NCBI GenBank assembly: GCA_019750655.1
Contig: JAIEOG010000286.1
Location: 1 to 10,596 of the forward strand
Source of the DNA: a bacterium
Lineage (GTDB): Bacteria > Bdellovibrionota > FAC87 > UBA2466
DNA: 10,596 nt
Direction: 5' to 3'
Positions 1-5,387 of this stretch are shown here, one piece after another (the stretch's first letter is position 1; every line of letters begins with the position of its first letter). The translations under genes were made by a program, and so were the position numbers. The notes beneath the pieces were generated by a model. That model was not told the origin of the DNA. It was given only the letters and a program-made list of their open reading frames with translations, and searched no databases.

Positions 1-297
1 CAAATTGTCTGGTACCAGGACACTTCTGTCTCTCTTTTGGTCATAGAGCCTCACTCAAAGCCCCGTTGGTCCAAGTTCCTTTGCCGTAAATCTTTCCCGA
101 TGGCGTCGCCGACGGGGGCTTAGGGATCTGCGACCTGGGTGTTTTACTCGAGGGGCGCACCCTCAGCCGCCCCTGAAAATGCCCAACTGTTCGATTTGGT
201 GCGGACAATAAATCCCAGCCTCGGACCTCCTGTTATCACTGAAATCTATGGTGAATTACTGCCTGGATCTAGAGATAGAGAGAAGGGGGGGCTGACC
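1..297. other. Left-edge stretch with no supported gene
   Basis: I see no convincing gene here. On the plus strand, the frame starting at base 1 is open to 339 except for one TAG at 121-123. The part after the stop would start at a GTG at 139 without a good ribosome binding site and would run into the 3' end of the DUF4917 gene on the other strand. On the minus strand a roughly 65-codon frame ends at a TGA near 46-48 with residues such as GKIYGKGTWTNGALSEAL, but it has no clear start or Shine-Dalgarno. Either could be the decayed end of a gene lying outside the window. No terminator or repeat is evident. Confidence 0.4.
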
Positions 298-1338
298 CTA
301 ACGAGTGCCCCAGACATCAACAGATTTGGCGTCGAATAGGTGAACTTTGCACGCAAATTTATCTGCGATTTGTTCGATGTGGGCCTTGTCAGCGGCTGAA
401 TATACGCCGATGTAGATACTCCAAAGCCGGTTGGGAAGTCTTTGATTGGCTGCCTTATTTATTGCTTCTATGAAGTGGTCATCATAAGGGCCGAAATTGA
501 ATCCAAAAGTAACCAAGGAACCAGTCAACTCGCAAAACCTTTCGTAACAGTACGAGAGGTAGCGATTGTGCATAATTTGCTCCAGCTTCTGTCGCCCATT
601 CCCAGCCGTGACAAATATTGGATACTCCCCCCGATCCATACGCTCGCTAATATTCGTAAGTAGATACCTCCCATCGGTATATTCTTCTTTCTCTACATCG
701 ATTCCATTATCGAAAATTGGGAGCGCGCCGTGTAAGTAAAATACATTTTGCTCGTCACGATGTTTTCCCCAGCGAAGATTAGACCAATGCTCATCGCCGC
801 CCAATTTAACCTCTTCCGGGTTTTCGAGATCTCGACCAAAACCATCGCAGTGCCGAATCCCACTCGTGCGTAAGAGTACCCAGTACAGCAAAAGATCGTA
901 GTTACTCGAAAATATCTTTCCTCCAGCATCCAAAAACTGCATCAAGAATCGCGAGCAACTTTTTTGTTGCGCTTGTTCCAGCGAGAAAACGTGCTCCGGG
1001 TGAAGAGATTGCACGGCATCGAGCAAACCTCTTTCCAATTTGGCTTTCAAAGAGGCAATCCGCTTACTCAAGTCGGACTTATCACTGAATGCGTCTAATA
1101 ATGCGACAAACTTATCCAGGTATCGCATTACCTCTTCGAAGTTTTTTGAGTCGATGACTCCCAACACCCTAGACAGATCCTGCTCTGCGGTTTTTGAAAT
1201 AAAATCATGAAGGGAATTATAAGAAAAAATCTTAGAATCGAACGCAATGCTAAATCCATTACCGAGAAGTAAATGGACCTGCCTGTTTTTCTTCGTCCTG
1301 AGGTACTTCAGTACAGCGTCAAGCGTTTCTATTTCCAT
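298..1338 (-). CDS. DUF4917 family protein, SIR2-like fold
   Basis: A soluble 346-residue protein with no signal peptide or membrane segment, so cytoplasmic. It resembles the DUF4917 family, which shares key motifs with SIR2-like (sirtuin-fold) proteins. The visible order is a glycine-containing N-terminal loop LLGNGFSIAF (24-33), SSNYD (144-148), YLHGAL (201-206, candidate active-site His203), and near the C-terminus VTFGFNFGPYDDH (276-288). The spacing GNG / NYD / LHG / GxxxxxxDxH is what SIR2-like domains use to bind NAD; some family members are NADases in phage defence, but no catalytic activity can be proved from this sequence. The ATG at 1338 is preceded by GGCAGG, 4 nt away. The gene starts 34 bp after the stop of the His-rich secreted protein (1373-2419) on the same strand, so the two may be co-transcribed. 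No partner such as a helicase, nuclease or ATPase of a known defence system is in the window. Family assignment is fairly firm, function is not. Confidence 0.8.
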   Translation of the reverse strand: MEIETLDAVLKYLRTKKNRQVHLLLGNGFSIAFDSKIFSYNSLHDFISKTAEQDLSRVLGVIDSKNFEEVMRYLDKFVALLDAFSDKSDLSKRIASLKAKLERGLLDAVQSLHPEHVFSLEQAQQKSCSRFLMQFLDAGGKIFSSNYDLLLYWVLLRTSGIRHCDGFGRDLENPEEVKLGGDEHWSNLRWGKHRDEQNVFYLHGALPIFDNGIDVEKEEYTDGRYLLTNISERMDRGEYPIFVTAGNGRQKLEQIMHNRYLSYCYERFCELTGSLVTFGFNFGPYDDHFIEAINKAANQRLPNRLWSIYIGVYSAADKAHIEQIADKFACKVHLFDAKSVDVWGTR

Positions 1339-1372
1339 TTTAGCCTGCCAGCTTTACATAAGGTAAATACTC

Positions 1373-2419
1373 CTACCGACGTTCTATCCGCTCCAAAAAA
1401 GTTTGTATTCTGGGGAAAACCGACGGTCTTCCGGAGGAGGCACCACTTACTTGGCGCCGTATTTGAGAGGACGTTAAAACCTGTGATGAATTCGCCGCTA
1501 CCCCGGCCGGAACAGACTCGAAGGCGGTTCCATTGTAACTCAAAACACTGCCGCTCTTTTCATTAATCCACTGGTGATTTCCGTCACTGAGGCCCTTATA
1601 TGTGTACTGAATGTTGTTAGAATCAGTGATTGTGGGCTTGAAGCTTGCCATTTCTGTGTCTAATCGCCCAGCACTCAGGGAGGCATTATAACTATCGGCT
1701 TTGTCAGCGCCCACCGACATGGTGTAACCACCCTCAAACTTGGCCGTCCCTGCCACTGCCTTGTTAAAGGAAGTACCATTGAAACTTAGCTTGTCGTCTC
1801 CGGCGCTCCAAACATGTTCATTACCCGCTATACCTTGGTAGCTGTAAGGCTTTCCGTTCTCGTCATAGACAATCGGGGCGGCTTTGCTCATCGCGTCTTT
1901 ATCCATCATCCCGTTTCCAGCTTCTCGCGCATTCCTGTAGTCTTCGAGCTGTGATTTTTCCATTTTCATTCTCGTTTTTCCATCCGTCCATGCCTGAACC
2001 TCGTTGTCGCTGGCATCTTGTCTACCGATCACTGCCTTCTGCAATTTCGGAATGGCTACACTCAACCCCTTCAACTGTGACGCGGAGGCCGTCATACCCT
2101 CCTCGACATTTCTTAACTCAGCTTCCTTTCCTTCAATTTGGCTCTGAGCTTTTTTGTCACCTTCTTTGGTTTTCTGTTTTAGGGTGGCGATTTCTTTGCG
2201 GAGTTTTTCAGCCAACTCTTTTTGGGTGTTAAAATCTTTCAGTGCATCGTCAGCCCCATTCTTAGCCATGGCGGTCGCCGCCTTTGCCATCTGCGCCCCA
2301 TCCGATGATGCCGGCGGAATAATGGGAACCGACGGACTAGCACCTTCGTGACGATGGTTGTGCCCCCCATGACCAAGTGCGATCGAATTGATCAACAGGC
2401 AAAGTAGCAACGTACGCAA
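1373..2419 (-). CDS. Secreted His-rich coiled-coil repeat protein (copy A)
   Basis: I do not recognise this 348-residue family. Visible layout: a signal peptide (1-16, cleavage likely after ALG); a His-rich mature N-terminus HGGHNHRHEG (17-26); a Pro-rich stretch (30-37); a long Lys/Glu/Gln-rich helix likely to form a coiled coil (about 55-130); two repeats of the form YxYxG-x3-G-N-x-H/Q-x-W...LSxNGTxF..V.AG.A (185-226 and 265-308); and a C-terminal block NSSQVLTSSQIRRQVSGASS (310-329). The product should be periplasmic or released, and the His cluster could bind metal (inference). I chose the TTG at 2417-2419: it is preceded by GGAGGGG and matches the ATG start (MRTLL) of copy B at 8608. A longer form from another TTG at 2497 would put about 26 residues, including RRRR, before the signal peptide. 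The DUF4917 gene follows 34 bp downstream. A candidate promoter lies at 2577-2598. Confidence 0.82.
   Translation of the reverse strand: MRTLLLCLLINSIALGHGGHNHRHEGASPSVPIIPPASSDGAQMAKAATAMAKNGADDALKDFNTQKELAEKLRKEIATLKQKTKEGDKKAQSQIEGKEAELRNVEEGMTASASQLKGLSVAIPKLQKAVIGRQDASDNEVQAWTDGKTRMKMEKSQLEDYRNAREAGNGMMDKDAMSKAAPIVYDENGKPYSYQGIAGNEHVWSAGDDKLSFNGTSFNKAVAGTAKFEGGYTMSVGADKADSYNASLSAGRLDTEMASFKPTITDSNNIQYTYKGLSDGNHQWINEKSGSVLSYNGTAFESVPAGVAANSSQVLTSSQIRRQVSGASSGRPSVFPRIQTFLERIERR
1496..1627 (-). repeat. Second YxYxG/GNxHxW protein repeat of copy A
   Basis: Encodes residues 265-308 of copy A, with key residues QYTYKG, DGNHQW, LSYNGTAF and VPAGVA. It is separated from the first repeat by about 38 residues that include GGYTMSVGADKADSYNAS, a block also found in copy B. 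The conserved aromatic/Gly/Asn/Trp pattern suggests a small beta-rich unit (inference). Confidence 0.7.
1742..1867 (-). repeat. First YxYxG/GNxHxW protein repeat of copy A
   Basis: Encodes residues 185-226 of copy A. Key residues are PYSYQG, GNEHVW, LSFNGTSF and AVAGTA. It aligns without large gaps to the second repeat at 1496-1627, which indicates an internal duplication at protein level. The same block survives in the copy-B pseudogene as KYEHEG, GNEHVW, LLSYNGDSF, ATAGTA. Confidence 0.7.
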
Positions 2420-2576
2420 AACCCCTCCGCAATAACGACGCCGCCTAAAAAAAGACGACAAAAAATGGGCTACCCGCTCGCGGGAGAGAATGTTCAAGGG
2501 CAGTAGAACCCCGAGTGAGCTTGCCCGCTTTAAAAACTATTGTTTACGTTATATAACTATTACTCCGTCACACCGC

Positions 2577-2598
2577 CGCCAATTTAATGTTTTATTAA
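2577..2598 (-). promoter_or_regulatory. Dyad plus -35-like site upstream of copy A
   Basis: Reading the minus strand, the dyad TTAAT-AAAAC-ATTAA (2584-2598) is followed after one base by TTGGCG (2577-2582), a -35-like hexamer. The same arrangement, with the same one-base gap, occurs before the CDF gene and before the 9173 operon. The 15-base dyad core is the exact reverse complement of the minus-strand reading at 4454-4468. Here the -10 is weak: TAGTTA at 2554-2559 (17 bp spacing), with an AT-rich TATAAC just beyond. If used, the leader to the copy-A TTG would be about 125 nt. The rest of the 285-bp gap (2420-2704) shows nothing else I can name. Confidence 0.4.
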
Positions 2599-2704
2599 GA
2601 CGCGACACGTCAAAACAACCAACAACCAGGCACCCCCGAACAAAAAAGGAGTGGCGCAAAAAATATCTAGGCTAGGTTTTTCACGCGGTAAGCTGCAGTA
2701 AGGC

Positions 2705-3169
2705 CTAATTTGAGCTCACCTTGGCGAAGTCCGTACGTTGCGCTGTCCTACGTTGAGTGGCCTGGTGACGGCGAGCGGTGGCCACTGCGGGATGCGTGTG
2801 ATCAAGTTCGTCTGATGCTTTGAACGGATTGAGATAGGCGCCGAATTTATAGCTAGTCATCGTGCGAGCCTCGCTTTTCCCGTAAGTGGAAGCGATTCTA
2901 ACTGCTATAGCCCGGCGAGCTTGAATCCAGGCAGCGAGTTTCATGCAATCGTTTTCGGTTGCCGCATACCAAATCGTTACTTGGTCTTCCTTATCGCGAT
3001 CGGCTGCATTTTCTTTAAACCACCGGCTTTCCGCGCGCTCGCGAGTTTGCTTTACTTCGCAGCGGCTCCAACCTGCTTGCTCAGAAACCGATACACTTGC
3101 TCCAGACTGATGGGCAAAGGATTGCCCTACAAAAAGCACAAACAGAGCGACCAAATTTAAGCGCGACAT
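2705..3169 (-). CDS. Small secreted protein, function unknown
   Basis: A 154-residue protein that I do not recognise. Residues 1-19 are a clear signal peptide (MSRLNLVALFVLFVGQSFA, cleavage before His20). The mature part is hydrophilic with only two cysteines (Cys37 and Cys75), which could form one disulphide in the periplasm. The middle is rich in Arg/Glu/Asp, and the C-terminal 40 residues are basic and Gln/Thr/Ala-rich without predicted structure. A motif DHTHP lies at 123-127. The ATG start has a strong ribosome site (AGGGGG, 5 nt before the ATG). It lies 159 bp downstream of the CDF exporter on the same strand; the gap contains a 7-bp GTGTGTA/TACACAC inverted repeat with a long loop but no clear terminator or promoter, so co-transcription is undecided. 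Confidence 0.65.
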   Translation of the reverse strand: MSRLNLVALFVLFVGQSFAHQSGASVSVSEQAGWSRCEVKQTRERAESRWFKENAADRDKEDQVTIWYAATENDCMKLAAWIQARRAIAVRIASTYGKSEARTMTSYKFGAYLNPFKASDELDHTHPAVATARRHQATQRRTAQRTDFAKVSSN

Positions 3170-3328
3170 TGTTACCCCCTACTAAATTGGTAAGCAATGA
3201 GCGTGCCCCAGTGGAAAGCAGCCTACGAAACAGCGTATTCTCTTGGACCACTACTTTTTTCGATGTGTGTACCGCGTACGATATCTCTCTTCTTACACAC
3301 CGACAATAAACAGGGCCAGATTCCGGAC

Positions 3329-4210
3329 TTACTCATGCACAGTCGATTCTTCAAATCCTTCGCGCTCAACCTGGACCGTCACATGGGAAATATTGAACTT
3401 TTCCCCGAGCCTGCTTCGAATGACAGCTAGAATCTGATCGCGGTCCACCCCCCTGCCGATAACTACATGTGCGCTAAGGGCATTGACCCCCGAAGTGAGA
3501 GACCAGACGTGCAAGTCATGCAATGACGAAACGCCCGAAACCGCTAAAATTTCCTTACGAAGCAGGGCAACATCAACATCTGCCGGCACTCCTTCCAATA
3601 AAACACTTATAGCCTCGGTTAGAAGTTTCCAAGTTCTCGGAAGAATAAAAAGCCCGATCCCCGCGGAGACGATTGGATCGATGATGTACCAGCCCGTCCG
3701 CCAAATAATGATCGCCGCTACAATCACTCCCACCGAAGTCAATGCATCAGAAAGAACTTCAAAATATGCCCCTTGGATATTGAGACTCTTTTGAGAGCTT
3801 TTCCGCATAATCCACAGCCCCACAAGATTTACCATTAGTCCCATTGAGCCAATTACAAGCATCGTTCCGCCTTGCACTTTAGGTGGTGCGGAAAATCTTA
3901 AATAGGCCTCCGCCAAAATGAAGAAAGAGATCCCGAACAAAATCAGCGAATTTACTACCGCCGCGAGTATCTCAGCCCTGAAATAGCCATAAGACCTTTT
4001 TACCGATGGTGGTCTATCCGCGAGGTAAATAGCGATCAAAGAAAGACCAAGCCCCGCCACATCCGTGAGCATGTGTCCCGCGTCAGAAAGAAGGGCGAGG
4101 CTGCCCGTTAGAAGCCCACCCACCACTTCCACGCCCATATATGCCGAGGTAAGAATTAGAACGCTTAGTACTTGCCTTTTGTTGTTAGATCTCTCGGCGT
4201 GATTGAGCAT
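3329..4210 (-). CDS. CDF-family divalent metal cation exporter (CzcD/ZitB-like)
   Basis: An inner-membrane cation diffusion facilitator that exports divalent metals (typically Zn2+, Co2+ or Cd2+) in exchange for protons. Numbering from the start chosen here (293 residues), there are about six membrane segments between 15 and 195. The transport site in TM2 is SDAGHMLTD with His46 and Asp50; the TM5 site is EVLSD with Glu151 and Asp155. ZitB-type members have His/Asp at the TM5 site; Glu there is, from memory, a CzcD-type variant. The cytoplasmic dimerisation domain carries HDLHVWSL (231-238) and SHVTVQVE (275-282), typical of the family. I prefer the ATG at 4208-4210 because GGAG sits 6 nt upstream; the in-frame ATG at 4222 adds four residues (METS) and has only a weak site. 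A candidate promoter at 4425-4468 would give a leader of about 208 nt. Exact metal unknown. Confidence 0.93.
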   Translation of the reverse strand: MLNHAERSNNKRQVLSVLILTSAYMGVEVVGGLLTGSLALLSDAGHMLTDVAGLGLSLIAIYLADRPPSVKRSYGYFRAEILAAVVNSLILFGISFFILAEAYLRFSAPPKVQGGTMLVIGSMGLMVNLVGLWIMRKSSQKSLNIQGAYFEVLSDALTSVGVIVAAIIIWRTGWYIIDPIVSAGIGLFILPRTWKLLTEAISVLLEGVPADVDVALLRKEILAVSGVSSLHDLHVWSLTSGVNALSAHVVIGRGVDRDQILAVIRSRLGEKFNISHVTVQVEREGFEESTVHE

Positions 4211-4400
4211 TGATGTCTCCATGATGTGTTTTTTCAGTCCAAAACCGGCTGTAGTTCATTAAGAAAGCGAATTAAGAACGATGCATCTCGTGCGTCCAAA
4301 AGAAATGCGCTCTTACCAAAAGCAGAGGCCAAATCGCGGCACTCTCTAGTTGAACCTATCGACATCGAAAGCCGACTAGCGGGAACAACTTTCAGAATGC

Positions 4401-4413
4401 GCCTTATTAAGGC
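4401..4413. promoter_or_regulatory. Palindrome GCCTTA-T-TAAGGC near the CDF transcription start
   Basis: A perfect 6+1+6 palindrome. If the minus-strand promoter at 4425-4468 is used, transcription would begin near 4418 and the palindrome would sit at about +5 to +17, a usual position for a repressor operator. A metal-responsive repressor is a natural guess for a metal exporter, but no regulator gene is in the window. Confidence 0.3.
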
Positions 4414-4424
4414 TGTGAATAATT

Positions 4425-4468
4425 TTTATACGTTCGCAGTTTGTTCCGACAAATTAATAAAACATTAA
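4425..4468 (-). promoter_or_regulatory. Candidate promoter of the CDF exporter with upstream dyad
   Basis: Minus-strand reading: dyad TTAAT-GTTTT-ATTAA (4454-4468), one base, -35 TTGTCG (4447-4452), 16 bp, -10 TATAAA (4425-4430). The -10 matches the sigma-70 consensus at five of six positions, the -35 at four of six. The dyad and -35 form a block of about 30 bp that is nearly identical to 9249-9279, differing by one core substitution and a short A versus GC change. The dyad may be an UP-type element or an activator site. Confidence 0.5.
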
Positions 4469-4523
4469 GACGATGAGCCATCACCTTGGTCCTTTAGGCA
4501 AAACTCCACTCACCATCACGCGT

Positions 4524-4545
4524 CGTCAAGCGACAGAGCTTGACG
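4524..4545 (+). promoter_or_regulatory. Perfect 8-bp hairpin upstream of the 4588 gene
   Basis: CGTCAAGC (4524-4531), a 6-base loop GACAGA, then GCTTGACG (4538-4545). It ends 42 bp before the ATG. There is no U-run after it, so it is unlikely to be a terminator. It may be a leader hairpin or an operator; the right arm contains TTGACG, a near-consensus -35, but no matching -10 follows. Confidence 0.35.
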
Positions 4546-4587
4546 TAACAAGATCACCGAAAGACCATTCTAATATTGGAGTGCTAA

Positions 4588-5262
4588 ATGATCCGCATTA
4601 AAGTCACGTGCTTCCTAGGTATTCTTTTCTCGCTATCGCCTGAGCTGGGAGGGGCAGACGTTACTTCGAGTAGTCGTGGATCGGTCGATGTGTACGAGGT
4701 GGCGATAGCTCCAAAAACACCTACCACCGATACTGAAGGGGCGGATACTGCAGCCGTTCTTCCCAGGGATTTAATGCCCCTTAAAACTGGACATGTATGG
4801 AGATACAAAATCACCAAAAGCCCTGCGAAGCACCCCTGCAAAAACGTAAGCACATCTACTGAAGTGGTAGAAGAGTCAAAGCAAAATGGGCACTTGGTTT
4901 TCAAGGTTCGCAGCTTTTGCCCTTTGGGTCACTTCTATGAAGGACCGTACGACTACTTTTATTTCCAGGGAAACCATGTAAACAACTGGCATGGGCTCTG
5001 GAAAAATTGGATTCGGTGGCTAGATGCCCCCGTTAAAGCCGGCCATCAATGGCACTACGGAGTGAAACCGAATCCAGCCTCGGTATGGGAAAAAGTGGAT
5101 TCCATAACCGTTCCGGCGGGTACTTTTTATGACTGCTGGAAAAAGAAATTGGTCACTACACGCATTCACTACCAGATCTATTGTCCAGGCGTCGGCGAGG
5201 TGAAGCGCTTTTTGCCTACTGGCTTTGAGGCTGAGTTAGAGAGCTTTAAATTAGCTCCATGA
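4588..5262 (+). CDS. Secreted PLKxGxxWxY / VPAGTFxDC protein
   Basis: A 224-residue exported protein. Residues 1-23 form a signal peptide (cleavage probably after GGA). A Thr/Ser/Ala-rich linker (24-58) follows, then a domain starting with LMPLKTGHVWRY (62-73), with TVPAGTFYDCWK (174-185) and IYCPGVGEVKRF (197-208), ending in LESFKL. The order 'PLKxGxxWxY ... VPAGTF.DC ... Y.PGVGxV ... L.S.K' is one I know from exported or lipid-anchored beta-rich proteins of unknown function in many Gram-negative bacteria (sometimes labelled TapB-like); I cannot give a reaction. The mature part has four cysteines (84, 111, 183, 199), enough for two disulphides, and is notably Trp/Tyr/His-rich at 122-157. The ATG has GGAG 6 nt upstream. 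It lies 125 bp before the SulP-carbonic anhydrase gene on the same strand, with an inverted repeat between them. Confidence 0.8.
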   Translation: MIRIKVTCFLGILFSLSPELGGADVTSSSRGSVDVYEVAIAPKTPTTDTEGADTAAVLPRDLMPLKTGHVWRYKITKSPAKHPCKNVSTSTEVVEESKQNGHLVFKVRSFCPLGHFYEGPYDYFYFQGNHVNNWHGLWKNWIRWLDAPVKAGHQWHYGVKPNPASVWEKVDSITVPAGTFYDCWKKKLVTTRIHYQIYCPGVGEVKRFLPTGFEAELESFKLAP

Positions 5263-5288
5263 TGGGTCACCTTCCCGTGCAATGTCGC

Positions 5289-5316
5289 CCTTAAACAAAT
5301 ATTAAGTTGTTTAAGG
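5289..5316 (+). promoter_or_regulatory. Inverted repeat before the SulP-carbonic anhydrase gene
   Basis: A perfect 10-bp stem, CCTTAAACAA / TTGTTTAAGG, with an 8-base loop (ATATTAAG). It is 26 bp after the upstream stop codon and 71 bp before the SulP ATG. No T-run follows, so it is a poor intrinsic terminator. Its right arm supplies TTGTTT (5307-5312), which with GTTAAT (5330-5335) at 17 bp makes a weak promoter; a repressor bound to the palindrome would then cover the -35. Confidence 0.4.
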
Positions 5317-5387
5317 CGCTCTCCTCAACGTTAATGAGACGAGCAATCAAAACTTAAGATCACCCAACAGTTTCAGGGGTTAGGCTC

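Larger units (their letters stand above)
4211..4587. other. Divergent intergenic region (377 bp)
   Basis: Lies between the CDF exporter (minus) and a secreted-protein gene (plus). It contains a candidate minus-strand promoter with its upstream dyad (4425-4468), a palindrome at 4401-4413, a hairpin at 4524-4545, and a direct repeat of ATTAAGAA near 4259-4278. An open frame across 4226-4468 (plus) has no ribosome site and atypical composition, and I do not regard it as a gene. I found no convincing sigma-70 promoter for the plus-strand gene at 4588. Confidence 0.5.

Noticed and set aside
139..339. 66-codon plus-strand frame starting at GTG 139
   Set aside because: No ribosome site, no recognisable motif, and it runs into the end of the well-supported DUF4917 gene on the other strand.
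2490..2675. 61-codon plus-strand frame between copy A and the 2705 gene
   Set aside because: No ribosome site or motif; it spans the dyad element and AT-rich promoter-like DNA.
4211..4418. NiCo (czcD-type) riboswitch in the CDF leader
   Set aside because: I could not see the conserved four-helix junction sequences; needs a covariance-model search.
4226..4468. 80-codon plus-strand frame in the CDF upstream region
   Set aside because: No ribosome site, atypical composition, and it ends inside the dyad promoter element; the region reads better as regulatory DNA.
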